64,000 nt of DNA from Dethiosulfovibrio russensis (GCF_021568855.1 NZ_JAKGUG010000006.1:112935-176934), one strand, 5' to 3'; numbered from the stretch's first letter, positions 16,251 to 24,681 are shown. Notes: generated by a model not told the origin, from the sequence alone. Made by a program: numbers and translations.

Positions 16251-17162
16251 TTGGGAATGGGAAAAAGGCTCAGAGAAAGGCTGGAACGTCCCGGTATCAT
16301 AGTAGCTCCCGGGGTGTTCGACGCATTGAGCGCCCGTATCTGCGAGATAGCTGGTTTCGAGGTCTTACAGCATACCGGCTATGGAACTGCGGCCTCTCTT
16401 CTTGCTAAACCGGACGTCGGGCTCCTTAGCTTCGGTGAGATGAGAGACCAGCTTTATAGGATGGTCCATGCGGTGGATATCCCAGTAATAGGCGACGGAG
16501 ATAACGGTTTCGGCAACGCCGTAAACGTGGACAGGACCGTTAGAGAGTATATCTGGGCTGGAGCGGCCGGGCTGTTCGTGGAGGATCAGGTTATACCGAA
16601 GCGATGCGGGCATATGTCCGGAAAAGCGGTCATCTCGAAGGATGAGATGATGGGCAAGCTGCGAGCAGCCATGTCGGCCCGAGACCAGGAGGATAGATCG
16701 GCACTGATCGTCTACAGAACCGATGCCGTGGCGGTCAATGGTCTTGAGGATGCGCTTAGTCGTGCCAAAAGGGCGGCCGATCTCGGTGTGGACATGGTCT
16801 TCGTGGAGGCCTTGGAATCGCTGGATCAGATGGAGACGGCGGTAAAGGAAGTCCCTGTTCCCCTTATGCTGAACCTTGTGGAGGGAGGCCGCACCCCTCT
16901 CGTCAGTCCTTCAGTGGCCGAGCAGATGGGTTTCAAGTATCTCATGTATCCTGTTACCCCCCTTTTTGCAGGGGCTAAGGCTATGTTGGACGTCATGTCC
17001 GATGTGAGAAATAACGGGCTGTCCGACTCCACGGTTTCCCTGTCCATGGACTTTGCCGAATTCGCCGAAGTGGTCCGGCTTGACCATATAAGGGAGATCG
17101 AAAACGATTTTTTGCCAGAAGAAAGCCTGAACAGATACGGAGACAATAGGGGAATACTGTAG
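16251..17162 (+). CDS. isocitrate lyase / PEP mutase-superfamily lyase (methylisocitrate or dimethylmalate lyase-like)
   Basis: 303 residues. A TIM barrel with GIIVAPGVFDALSARI, the metal-binding IPVIGDGDNGFG and FVEDQVIPKRCGH. The Cys-Gly-His after Lys/Arg is the catalytic signature of lyase members (methylisocitrate, oxaloacetate or 2,3-dimethylmalate lyases), as opposed to PEP mutase. Cleavage of a 2-hydroxy-3-alkyl dicarboxylate to pyruvate, glyoxylate or succinate is expected. The start is TTG 16251 (10 bases after AAGGG); ATG 16257 is possible. It is the last gene of the TRAP operon. Confidence 0.87.
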   Translation: MGMGKRLRERLERPGIIVAPGVFDALSARICEIAGFEVLQHTGYGTAASLLAKPDVGLLSFGEMRDQLYRMVHAVDIPVIGDGDNGFGNAVNVDRTVREYIWAGAAGLFVEDQVIPKRCGHMSGKAVISKDEMMGKLRAAMSARDQEDRSALIVYRTDAVAVNGLEDALSRAKRAADLGVDMVFVEALESLDQMETAVKEVPVPLMLNLVEGGRTPLVSPSVAEQMGFKYLMYPVTPLFAGAKAMLDVMSDVRNNGLSDSTVSLSMDFAEFAEVVRLDHIREIENDFLPEESLNRYGDNRGIL

Positions 17163-17411
17163 GCTCTAGGGTACCTCTAAAAACTCACGTCCGAGGACCG
17201 GCGTTTTTAGAGGTGTCCTTTAGAGATACCCTGTGATTGGTTGAAAGTCATGCGTCCTTTTGGGAGGGACTCGAGTTTATCCTCGAGTCCCTCCTCTTCT
17301 TTGTCTGTGAGGTCCCTTGATATGCTATGATATTTTTCTGCCTGGCCTATCGATATGCTTCTGATGGGTACAGGGACAGGTTAAGACTAAAAACAAGGAG
17401 AGGTTGTCTTT
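17163..17411. other. intergenic region: two inverted repeats and a candidate promoter
   Basis: This 250-base stretch between the catabolic operon and the rsgA leader holds a stem with arms CCTCTAAAAAC/GTTTTTAGAGG (17174-17213), the strong terminator at 17263-17303 and an extended -10 (TGCTATGAT, 17323-17331) that could start the rsgA transcript. No further coding signal was seen. Confidence 0.55.
17263..17303 (+). terminator. rho-independent terminator downstream of the TRAP operon
   Basis: Perfect 13-bp arms GGAGGGACTCGAG (17263-17275) and CTCGAGTCCCTCC (17282-17294) around a TTTATC loop, followed by a pyrimidine-rich tail TCTTCTTTG. Confidence 0.8.
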
Positions 17412-17468
17412 ATGTTCGATAATAAAACCATGGAGATTGTTCTGTTTAAGGAGGTGAATAAAATATAG
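17412..17468 (+). CDS. possible 18-aa leader peptide upstream of rsgA
   Basis: ATG 17412 follows AAGGAG with an 11-base gap and encodes MFDNKTMEIVLFKEVNKI before TAG. Its last codons overlap the left arm of the hairpin at 17448-17486, so ribosome progress through it could open or close that hairpin. No run of one amino acid is evident, so the case rests only on the ribosome site and position. A chance ORF remains quite possible. Confidence 0.3.
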   Translation: MFDNKTMEIVLFKEVNKI

Positions 17469-17486
17469 AAGCCTATTCGCCTCCTT
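17448..17486 (+). promoter_or_regulatory. leader hairpin carrying a buried consensus Shine-Dalgarno, upstream of rsgA
   Basis: AAGGAGGTGAATA (17448-17460) pairs with TATTCGCCTCCTT (17474-17486): 13 pairs with one G-U and a 13-base loop. The left arm is a perfect ribosome-binding sequence that has no start codon after it. The real rsgA ribosome site (GAGGAGGTAGTAAAT) lies 20 bases further on. There is no T-run, so it does not look like a terminator. Confidence 0.5.
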
Positions 17487-17514
17487 TCAGATTGAATCCG
17501 AGGAGGTAGTAAAT

Positions 17515-18594
17515 ATGAAAATAAATATGAAAGAGCTAGGGCTCACATCGAGCCTGATAGAGGAAGCGTCGAATTACCCTGAGCTTTGCGTCGGTAGAGT
17601 GATATCGCAATACAGGGATCTTTACAGAGTAATCACGGAAAGAGGAGATATCAAAGGGGAAGTCTCCGGGAAGTTTCGCTTCGAGGTTAGATCTCCGAGA
17701 GATTACCCGGCGGTGGGGGACTTCGTCATGGTCGATCGTGATAACGACGACGCCGGAAACGGAATTATCCACGCCGTATTGGCAAGAAAGAGCGTCTTCA
17801 TAAGAAGAGCTGCCGGAACGTCCAATCAGGAGCAGGTAGTGGCCTCGAATATCGATATCGTATTCGTGTGTATGTCCTTGAACAACGACTATAACCTGAG
17901 ACGCCTTGAACGCTATCTGAGCGTAGCATGGGATAGTGGCGCGATTCCGGTGGTCGTGTTGACCAAGGCGGATCTTTGTGAAGATCTCCCAGGAAGGCTT
18001 TCCGATTTGAGCTCGGTCGTATGTGGCTGCGATGTTTTGGTCTCGTCCGGATTGACCGAGGACGGTCTCGAATCGCTGAAGGGATATATGGCACCGGGCA
18101 AGACCGTAGCCTTGATAGGATCGTCGGGAGTGGGAAAGTCCACCTTGATAAATGGGTTGGCCGGTAGCGAACTCCTCCGGACTCAGGGTGTAAGAGGAGA
18201 CCACAAGGGCAGACATACTACGACCAGACGAGAATTGGTGATCTTGCCCGGTGGAGGTATCGTGATAGATACCCCTGGGATGAGGGAGCTTGGCTTAGAT
18301 GGTCTCGATCTTTCCAGGGCTTTCGAGGACGTGGAGGGTCTTGCCGTAAAATGTAGATTTAGAGACTGTAGTCATAACGGAGAGCCAGGATGTGCCGTTC
18401 GTAAGGCCATGGACGAAGGCTCTCTTTCTCCCGATCGATTTGCCAGTTACATGAAACTGAAGAGAGAAGCAAAATACGAAGGTTTGAATTCCAAGCAGAT
18501 CGAGGCGGAGAAAAATTCCTCCATGTATAAGGAGGTCGGAGGGATAAAGAACGCCCGAAAATTGGCCAAGTCCAAAAATAAGTTTAGAGGTTAA
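17515..18594 (+). CDS. rsgA: ribosome small-subunit biogenesis GTPase RsgA
   Basis: 359 residues: an N-terminal OB-fold region (about 20-110), a circularly permuted GTPase with G4 first (VLTKADL), then G1 (IGSSGVGKST), G2/G3 (HTTTRRELVILPGGGIVIDTPGMRE) and a C-terminal zinc knuckle (CRFRDCSHNGEPGCAV). RsgA assists late 30S assembly and leaves when GTP is hydrolysed. The C-terminal tail is lysine-rich, as is usual for RNA contact. It stands alone between two terminators, with an unusual leader upstream. Confidence 0.95.
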   Translation: MKINMKELGLTSSLIEEASNYPELCVGRVISQYRDLYRVITERGDIKGEVSGKFRFEVRSPRDYPAVGDFVMVDRDNDDAGNGIIHAVLARKSVFIRRAAGTSNQEQVVASNIDIVFVCMSLNNDYNLRRLERYLSVAWDSGAIPVVVLTKADLCEDLPGRLSDLSSVVCGCDVLVSSGLTEDGLESLKGYMAPGKTVALIGSSGVGKSTLINGLAGSELLRTQGVRGDHKGRHTTTRRELVILPGGGIVIDTPGMRELGLDGLDLSRAFEDVEGLAVKCRFRDCSHNGEPGCAVRKAMDEGSLSPDRFASYMKLKREAKYEGLNSKQIEAEKNSSMYKEVGGIKNARKLAKSKNKFRG

Positions 18595-18622
18595 TTGCCC
18601 GTTTGTTGATGCGGGTTGAAGT

Positions 18623-18663
18623 AGGCCTCCATTCGCTCTTTCTAATGGCGGATGGAGGCCTTT
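18623..18663 (+). terminator. terminator of rsgA
   Basis: AGGCCTCCATTCG (18623-18635) pairs with CGGATGGAGGCCT (18649-18661), with one mismatch and a 13-base loop, followed by a short T-run. Confidence 0.7.
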
Positions 18664-18722
18664 CGTCTATCTAATGGACGTTGACTTAAGGAACATAAGT
18701 TTCTTTTGTTGGGTTCTAGTGC

Positions 18723-18751
18723 TTGACAGTGCATTATCTGGAGTGTATTAT
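18723..18751 (+). promoter_or_regulatory. sigma-70-type promoter of the lysW operon
   Basis: TTGACA (18723-18728), a 17-base spacer and TATTAT (18746-18751), about 50 bases before the lysW ATG. This near-consensus promoter suggests strong expression. No operator or T-box was recognised in the short leader. Confidence 0.8.
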
Positions 18752-18801
18752 ACCTGCCATGTTAAACAATATTTTATATTTCTCAGAAGGAGGGAACTGA
18801 A

Positions 18802-18969
18802 ATGAAGGTATCTTGCGTAGTGTGCGAAGGCAGCGTGGCTCTTCCCGACGATGCCATGATAGGTGAGTTGCTTATATGCGACGACTGTGGAACGGAGCTC
18901 GAGCTGGTGAGTCTGGATCCCCTCAAGGTGGAGGAGGCTCCTGAGATCCAGGAGGACTGGGGCGAATAG
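18802..18969 (+). CDS. lysW: amino-group carrier protein LysW
   Basis: 55 residues. Two CxxC pairs (CVVCEG at 5-8 and CDDCG at 26-29) form the zinc-binding N-terminal fold. The acidic C-terminus ends in EDWGE, the signature whose terminal glutamate carries the alpha-amino group of aminoadipate or glutamate. It protects and presents the intermediates to LysX, Z, Y, J and K, all encoded directly downstream. AGAAGGAGGG precedes the ATG. It is easy to miss because of its size, but the identification is secure. Confidence 0.96.
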   Translation: MKVSCVVCEGSVALPDDAMIGELLICDDCGTELELVSLDPLKVEEAPEIQEDWGE

Positions 18970-18972
18970 CCT

Positions 18973-19818
18973 ATGAACGAGCTTTGGATTCTGTACAGTC
19001 GTCTGAGAACGGAGGAGAAACTTCTCAAAAAGGCGGCGGATAAAACGGGAGTGCGGTGTAATTTTGTGGATTTGAGAGGAATCTCCTGGCCGGAGGGACT
19101 TAAGGTCGGTGATAACGACGTCGTCCTCTGCCGTTGCGTCTCTCAGGCCCACAACCTCGCGATCGCACGCCTTCTAGAATCTCGAGGTGTCCGTACGGTC
19201 AACCATTCCTCGGTTATAGAGGCCTGTGGCGACAAGGTCTTTACCGCCGGACTTCTCGATATGGCCGGTTTAAGACAGCCTCGCTATTCAGTGGCTTTCT
19301 CTCCGGAAGAAGCGGTGAATACGTCCGAGTCCATGGGGTTTCCCGTTGTTTTCAAGCCGCCCGTAGGGAGCTGGGGCAGACTTCTTTCCAAGGTCAACGA
19401 CGTGGATTCGGCTGAGACTATAGTGGAACATAAGTCCTTCATGGGGCCTCAGCATCAGACTTTCTTCATTCAGGAATACGTGGAAAAGGATGGATACGAT
19501 GTCAGGGCTCTGGTGTTGGGAGGAAAGCCCATAACGGCCATTAAGCGAAAGAGCCGTCACTGGATAACGAACACCGCAAGAGGCGGAAACGTAGAGGGAA
19601 TAGAGATCGATCAAGCCATGGCGGATGTGTTGAAAAGGGTCCACGACGTTTTCAAAGGCGATCTTTTGGCCGTGGATCTGTTTCACGACGATCAGGGATG
19701 GTCGGTAAACGAGGTCAACGGGCAGGCCGAGTTTCACGGGTCGGTCGAGGGTACCGAGGTAGACGTCGCCGGGATGTTGGTGGATTACTGCATCTCACTT
19801 ATGGAAGGGAGCTTCTGA
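18973..19818 (+). CDS. lysX: LysW ligase LysX (ATP-grasp)
   Basis: 281 residues of ATP-grasp fold: KPPVGSWGRLLSKV, QEYVEKDGYDVRALVLGG, the substrate loop SRHWITNTARGG and a metal-binding end NEVNGQAEFHGSVEGTEVDVA. LysX joins the alpha-amino group of aminoadipate (lysine route) or glutamate (arginine route, ArgX) to the C-terminal glutamate of LysW. The gene starts 3 bases after lysW. Sequence inspection alone does not decide between aminoadipate and glutamate. Confidence 0.93.
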   Translation: MNELWILYSRLRTEEKLLKKAADKTGVRCNFVDLRGISWPEGLKVGDNDVVLCRCVSQAHNLAIARLLESRGVRTVNHSSVIEACGDKVFTAGLLDMAGLRQPRYSVAFSPEEAVNTSESMGFPVVFKPPVGSWGRLLSKVNDVDSAETIVEHKSFMGPQHQTFFIQEYVEKDGYDVRALVLGGKPITAIKRKSRHWITNTARGGNVEGIEIDQAMADVLKRVHDVFKGDLLAVDLFHDDQGWSVNEVNGQAEFHGSVEGTEVDVAGMLVDYCISLMEGSF

Positions 19819-19819
19819 C

Positions 19820-20860
19820 ATGTTCGAGGTGATCGTATGGGGGGCCAGCGGAATGGCCGGAGGAGAGCTTTTGAGGATTCTCTCCGGTCACGACGGGATG
19901 ACGGTGGTCGCCGCCGTGTCCAGAAGGTCTCCAGGGAAGACGGTCTGGCATGACCATCCTCATCTCAGAGGTTGTTATCCCGACATGGTCTACTCGTCTC
20001 CGGAGGAGGCGTTGAAGATTAAGAGCGACTTGGTTTTTCTTGCTCTGCCTCACGGAGGGGCCTGGAGAGTTGCGGTTGACTATCGTGAAAGGGGTGTGCC
20101 TGTCGTCGATCTGTCCGGAGATTTCAGGCTCAAGGATCCTGCGGATTACTTTCGGTGGTATGGGTTGGAGCACGGGGCTCCCGAGTACCTTCAGGAAGCC
20201 GTTTACGGTCTTCCCGAGCTGCATAGAGATGCTTTGGCCGGGGCGTCCCTGGCCAGCGGCGTAGGATGCAATGCGTCATGTGCAATTCTCGGCCTGGCAC
20301 CTCTTGCCTCCACAGGTCTCATCGAGTCGGTTCGGATGGAGATGAGGGTCGGTTCCTCCGAGGCCGGGGCCTCTCCCAGTAAGGGATCTCATCACCCCTA
20401 TAGGACCAGGACCATGAGGGTGTTCGAGCCCTTCAGACACAGACACCTGGCGGAGGTGATTCAGGAGACCGGATTGCCGGAGGAAAGGCTTTCCATGACC
20501 ATGACAGCCGTCGAGATGGTGAGAGGAGTTCAGATGCTGGCCCAGGTTTTCCTGACCGAACCGATCAAGGAAGCTGTTTTGTGGAAGGCCTACAGAAAGG
20601 CGATCGAAGGACATCCCTTTTGGTCTCTTTGTCCCGCCAGACCCAGTCATCTTCGTCTTCCCGATCCCAGATTCGTGTTGGGCAGCAACTCCGCGTCGGT
20701 GGGGTTCGTCCTCCACGAGGACGGCAAGAGACTCCTGATCGTGTCCGCTCTGGACAACCTGATGAAGGGAGCCTCCGGCACGGCGGTGCAGGCGGCCAAC
20801 CTGATGTTGGGGCTCGACGAGACGACGGGGTTGCTTACATCTCCCCTCTATCCCGCCTAG
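19820..20860 (+). CDS. lysY: LysW-linked aminoadipyl/glutamyl-phosphate reductase LysY
   Basis: 346 residues. ArgC-like: nucleotide-binding VWGASGMAGGELLRIL at the N-terminus, the catalytic cysteine in GVGCNASCAI and the late SALDNLMKGASGTAVQAANLM. It reduces the LysW-linked acyl phosphate made by LysZ to the semialdehyde with NADPH. It starts one base after lysX ends, so the two are tightly coupled. Confidence 0.93.
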   Translation: MFEVIVWGASGMAGGELLRILSGHDGMTVVAAVSRRSPGKTVWHDHPHLRGCYPDMVYSSPEEALKIKSDLVFLALPHGGAWRVAVDYRERGVPVVDLSGDFRLKDPADYFRWYGLEHGAPEYLQEAVYGLPELHRDALAGASLASGVGCNASCAILGLAPLASTGLIESVRMEMRVGSSEAGASPSKGSHHPYRTRTMRVFEPFRHRHLAEVIQETGLPEERLSMTMTAVEMVRGVQMLAQVFLTEPIKEAVLWKAYRKAIEGHPFWSLCPARPSHLRLPDPRFVLGSNSASVGFVLHEDGKRLLIVSALDNLMKGASGTAVQAANLMLGLDETTGLLTSPLYPA

Positions 20861-20866
20861 GAGGCG

Positions 20867-21700
20867 ATGAGGTTGAACTTCAAAGGAGTTGTCAAGATCG
20901 GTGGTGCCAGGGGAAACGACCCTACGCCGCTCCTGCGGGAGCTTTCCGAACGGGCGGTTTTGGGGGAAAAATGGCTGCTCGTTCACGGAGGCAGCGGAAA
21001 GATGGAGGAACTGTGTCTGTCGTCGGGCATAGAACCCAAATACGTGTACAGTCCAAGCGGATTCAGGAGCCGTTTCACCGGTAAGAGGGAGATGGCGCTT
21101 TTCGAGGGAGCCTGTTCTTCCGTCTCCATTGATTTGATCTCGTCCCTCTGGTCCATGGGAACCCCCGCTTGTCCCGTGTGGCCCAGCGATGGTTCCGGTG
21201 CCACTGCAAAGGCGAAGGACGCCTTGAGAAGCGTGGAGGACGGTCGAGTAATGGTGTTGCGGGGAAACAGGAGCGGTTCGGTAAGACGATTCTTCGGCCA
21301 TGCCGTGGATGCAACCTGGAGAGCTCGGGCGATACCGGTGATGCCCCCTTTGGCGGTGGACGAGGATAACGGAGGTCTGCTGAACGTGGATGGCGATCGT
21401 TTAGCCGCTCTTGCCGCGGCGTCTCTGGAAGCTTCCGTTCTCGTGATACTGAGCAACGTTCCTGGGGTTCTCAAGGACGTCGAAGATCCCTCGTCTTTGA
21501 TGCGCTGGGGAACCTTGGAGGAGTTGATGTCCCTGTCGAAGGGTAACATGAAGAGAAAAATGGTCGCAGTCCAGGAGGCCCTGGAGGGCGGAGTGGACAA
21601 GGTAATCCTATCGGACAGCCGGGTAGAATCCCCTTTGTCCGGAGCTTTGGAGGGAAGGGGGACGACCGTATGTCGGGCCTTTACGGCGGAAGAGGATTGA
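20867..21700 (+). CDS. lysZ: LysW-linked aminoadipate/glutamate kinase LysZ
   Basis: 277 residues of the amino-acid kinase fold: VVKIGGARGNDPTP, LLVHGGSGKMEEL, AVDEDNGGLLNVDGDRLAA and KGNMKRKMVAVQEAL, similar to ArgB. It phosphorylates the side-chain carboxylate of the LysW-bound substrate. GGAGGCG stands before the ATG. The 3' end overlaps lysJ by 31 bases. Confidence 0.92.
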   Translation: MRLNFKGVVKIGGARGNDPTPLLRELSERAVLGEKWLLVHGGSGKMEELCLSSGIEPKYVYSPSGFRSRFTGKREMALFEGACSSVSIDLISSLWSMGTPACPVWPSDGSGATAKAKDALRSVEDGRVMVLRGNRSGSVRRFFGHAVDATWRARAIPVMPPLAVDEDNGGLLNVDGDRLAALAAASLEASVLVILSNVPGVLKDVEDPSSLMRWGTLEELMSLSKGNMKRKMVAVQEALEGGVDKVILSDSRVESPLSGALEGRGTTVCRAFTAEED

Positions 21701-22794
21701 AGATGGCCTCCGGCAAGGGGGCGGAGCTCTTCGACGACGGGGGCAAAAGGTATGTGGATTTCATGGCCGGTCACGGATCGTCTCTTTTCGGACACTGTCA
21801 TCCAGATTTGATCGCGGCGGTCGAAAGTGCCTCTCGAAGTCCCTGGTCGATAGGGCTAGGGATCGACTCCCATTCCAGGGACCGTTTTCTGTCGGTTCTG
21901 AGGTCTCTGCTCCCCGATGGGCGGGTCTTTATGTGCAACAGCGGAACCGAGGCAGTCGAAGCGGCCTTGAAGCTGGTGCTGGCCCATTCGGACAGGCCCA
22001 GAATATTGGCCTTGAAGATGGGTTTTCACGGTAGGACACTGGGGGCCCTGGGGCTGACCTTCAACCCCAAGTACAGAAAACCCTGGATGTCTTCGCTGCT
22101 TCCGGTGGAGCATCTTTCCGCCGAGGAGCTTCTGGACTCCGTCGATCTAAGGACGGCGGCGGTCTTCGTCGAGCCGGTCCAGGGGGAGGGAGGAGTATAT
22201 CCGATGGACCCCGATTACGGCAGGGCTTTGAGCGATCTATGCAAGGAAAACGGGGTCCTGCTCGTGGCGGATGAGATTCAATCCGGATGGGGGCGTTGCG
22301 GCTCTGTCCTGGCCTCCACCTTGGTGGGGCTAGATCCGGACGTCGTGTGTCTCGCTAAGGGGTTGGCGGGAGGTCTTCCCGCTGGGGCGACAATATGGAA
22401 AGGATCGGTCGGGGATTTTACCTCCGGGGGACATGGCACGACATACGGTGGCAATCCCTTCATCTCGGCGGTTGGTTTGGCCGCCTGGAATCTTCTGGAG
22501 GAACGAAAATACCCCCTTCAGGCCGAGACCAAGGGAGCCGGTTTTATGGAGGCTCTCAAGAGTATAAATTCCCCCCAACTCAGAGAGGTTCGGGGACTGG
22601 GGCTTTTAGTGGGGGTCGAGACTGCCAGGCGTTCCACCGAGTTTGTCAGAATGCTTCAGGACCGAGGGGTCCTGGCTCTTCCCGCCGGTCCCAAGGTGCT
22701 TCGTTTTTTGCCTCCGTTCGTGGCGGAGGGGAGCCATTTCGACGAAGTTGTCCATGCTTTGGAGGAGGTCTGTCATGAGTTGGATAGAAGGTGA
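21670..22794 (+). CDS. lysJ: LysW-linked semialdehyde aminotransferase LysJ
   Basis: 374 residues of class III PLP aminotransferase (ArgD-like): CNSGTEAVEAALKLV, FHGRTLGALGLT, VFVEPVQGEGGV, VADEIQSGWGRCG and CLAKGLAGGLPAGA, where the lysine forms the Schiff base. It transfers an amino group to the LysW-linked semialdehyde, giving LysW-lysine or LysW-ornithine. It overlaps lysZ and lysK, so the three are coupled. Confidence 0.93.
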   Translation: MSGLYGGRGLKMASGKGAELFDDGGKRYVDFMAGHGSSLFGHCHPDLIAAVESASRSPWSIGLGIDSHSRDRFLSVLRSLLPDGRVFMCNSGTEAVEAALKLVLAHSDRPRILALKMGFHGRTLGALGLTFNPKYRKPWMSSLLPVEHLSAEELLDSVDLRTAAVFVEPVQGEGGVYPMDPDYGRALSDLCKENGVLLVADEIQSGWGRCGSVLASTLVGLDPDVVCLAKGLAGGLPAGATIWKGSVGDFTSGGHGTTYGGNPFISAVGLAAWNLLEERKYPLQAETKGAGFMEALKSINSPQLREVRGLGLLVGVETARRSTEFVRMLQDRGVLALPAGPKVLRFLPPFVAEGSHFDEVVHALEEVCHELDRR

Positions 22795-23836
22795 CGGAGG
22801 CTTTCTCAGGGAGTTGGTCGAGTGCAGAAGCGAGAGCGGAGATGAAGAGAGCTGCTGCGTTCTTCTCTCCTCTCGACTTCCTGCATTGGGCTGGGAGTCG
22901 GTGGTACGGGACGAGGTCGGCAACGTCGTGGCGTCCAGGGGCACCGGTCCCAGGGAGCTGTTGATGATGGGTCATATAGACACAGTGCCTGGAGGTCCGA
23001 AAACCGAGGTAGAAGGGGACGTCCTGTGGGGGAGGGGCTCGGTCGACGCAAAGGGACCTCTGGCGTCGTTCTCCTTGGCGGGAGGTCGGGCCATCGTTCC
23101 AGACGGTTGGCGGTACACGTTGATAGCAGCGGTCGGAGAGGAAATGGATTCCAGAGGTGCCAGATACGTAATGGAGAGCAGAAAAGCTCCTCTGGGTTGC
23201 ATCATAGGAGAGCCCTCCGGAGGGGATGGTGTCACGTTGGCTTACCGAGGCTGCCTTTTCCTCAGACTGGAGGCCTCCGACGGCGGAGCCCATAGGAGCG
23301 GAGGCTCCGGCCCTCTCACCGAGACCCTCTCGGCGGCGTCGGAGATCCTCAGGATGGTCGAGTCGATGGAAGAGGATGGTCCGATCGTTCGAAGATACTC
23401 AGCCACCGTGGCCTCCATGTATGGGGTGGAGAAAGGTGAAAGGCACGCCTCTATAGACCTTGACGTTCGCCTTCCATTGGGAGCCGACCCATCGTCGCTT
23501 GCTCGGAGTTTTCAAGAGATCTGCTCTGTCAAAGCGGTGGATATGTCGGTACGGCAATCGGTATCGGCCCATATGTCCGACAGGAGGGATCTCGTGGTAA
23601 GGGCTTTATCTACCTCCGTCAGAGAGGAAGGACTATCTCCCAGACTACTTGCCAAGGGGGGAACCGCCGACTTTAACGTGGTGGCCCCGTGGGGAGTTCC
23701 GATGGCGGCCTACGGTCCGGGAGATTCAGGACTGGATCACGGTCCGGACGAGAGGCTTTCGATCGGCGAACTGAAGACGGCGATAAGGGTGTTGGAGAGG
23801 GCGCTGCCGAGGGCCTGTCTGTTTCTCAGTGGTTAG
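22775..23836 (+). CDS. lysK: LysW-lysine/ornithine hydrolase LysK
   Basis: 353 residues of the M20 metallopeptidase family: MGHIDTVPGG (metal His/Asp), WGRGSVDAKGPLASF (bridging Asp), AAVGEEMDSRGARY (catalytic and metal Glu) and a late GPGDSGLDHGPDE metal ligand region. It releases the final amino acid and regenerates LysW. ATG 22775 has GGAGGAGG at the right distance; the in-frame sequence before it belongs to lysJ. The end overlaps the convergent regulator gene by 4 bases. Confidence 0.92.
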   Translation: MSWIEGDGGFLRELVECRSESGDEESCCVLLSSRLPALGWESVVRDEVGNVVASRGTGPRELLMMGHIDTVPGGPKTEVEGDVLWGRGSVDAKGPLASFSLAGGRAIVPDGWRYTLIAAVGEEMDSRGARYVMESRKAPLGCIIGEPSGGDGVTLAYRGCLFLRLEASDGGAHRSGGSGPLTETLSAASEILRMVESMEEDGPIVRRYSATVASMYGVEKGERHASIDLDVRLPLGADPSSLARSFQEICSVKAVDMSVRQSVSAHMSDRRDLVVRALSTSVREEGLSPRLLAKGGTADFNVVAPWGVPMAAYGPGDSGLDHGPDERLSIGELKTAIRVLERALPRACLFLSG

Positions 23837-24657
23837 GCTTTTTTTATCACAGGAACGGCTATTTCCGTTCGGAGATCCGCAGGAGACGGCACCGTATCGG
23901 GGCAATTCAGGTATATCTCCCGGTCCGGCCCCGTCTTCTCGTAGCCGTTCTCTCCTATCCAGTCGTACAGTGCTCCGTAGGCCGTCTGAATCCCCTCGTA
24001 GGGTCCGCAGTGAAGGACGCTCGCCGCGGTGCACCCCTCTAGTTTTCTGCACTCGAAGGGCTGGGCGGTCTCCACGATCCGGTCCGTCGTCATGGCCACC
24101 TCCACGTCCATGTGTTCCGGGTCGAATTCCTTGCAGTGGTAGAGGGCCACTCCTATGCCTTCGGTCGATAACCCGAGGGAGTCCATATAGGAGCACACTT
24201 CCCCATAGGCGGCCATCATATCCTCCCCTATTCTTGGAAGAGCCGTCATGAGTCTCTTGGATATCACGATCATTTCCTCCATTTCCTTGACTATAACCTT
24301 GTAGTCCACGAAAATCTCCTCCTTTTTCATGGTAAGCATGTCCAGCATGTCCAGCGTCCTCCTCATGGAAGATACCTTTCTTTCAAGTCTTCCCCGGTAG
24401 TTGTCGAGTCTTTCGGCTAGAATCTCGGGGTTTCTCTCGGCCAGAAATCCCCGGATCTCGTCCAGCGGCATGTCGAGAAGTCTCAGGACCCTTATTCGCT
24501 CCGATTCGACTACCTGTATAGGAGCGTAATATCGGTATCCGGTCATGGGATCCACCGAGACGGGGTTAAGCAATCCTTGCTCGTCATATATCCTGAGGGC
24601 TTTTTTCGACAGCCGGCTCAACCTGGAAAACTCTCCTATGGTCATTCTGTAGCTCAT
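23833..24657 (-). CDS. MerR-family regulator with GyrI-like effector domain
   Basis: 274 residues: a MerR winged helix (about 5-75, MTIGEFSRLSRLSKKALRIYDEQGLL and YRYYAPIQ), a coiled dimerisation helix (about 80-125) and a C-terminal GyrI/AraC-effector-like ligand domain (about 130-272), as in BmrR/TipA-type multidrug sensors. It should activate its own promoter from a 19-bp spacer operator (24682-24712). It diverges from nothing and points towards lysK, so no transporter target is obvious nearby. Confidence 0.9.
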   Translation of the reverse strand: MSYRMTIGEFSRLSRLSKKALRIYDEQGLLNPVSVDPMTGYRYYAPIQVVESERIRVLRLLDMPLDEIRGFLAERNPEILAERLDNYRGRLERKVSSMRRTLDMLDMLTMKKEEIFVDYKVIVKEMEEMIVISKRLMTALPRIGEDMMAAYGEVCSYMDSLGLSTEGIGVALYHCKEFDPEHMDVEVAMTTDRIVETAQPFECRKLEGCTAASVLHCGPYEGIQTAYGALYDWIGENGYEKTGPDREIYLNCPDTVPSPADLRTEIAVPVIKKA

Positions 24658-24681
24658 ACAGCGCCCTCCCGTTTATACAGT

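Noticed and set aside
20276..21301. 341-residue reverse ORF inside lysY/lysZ
   Set aside because: Both genes on the plus strand are clear enzymes and this frame has no recognisable domain.
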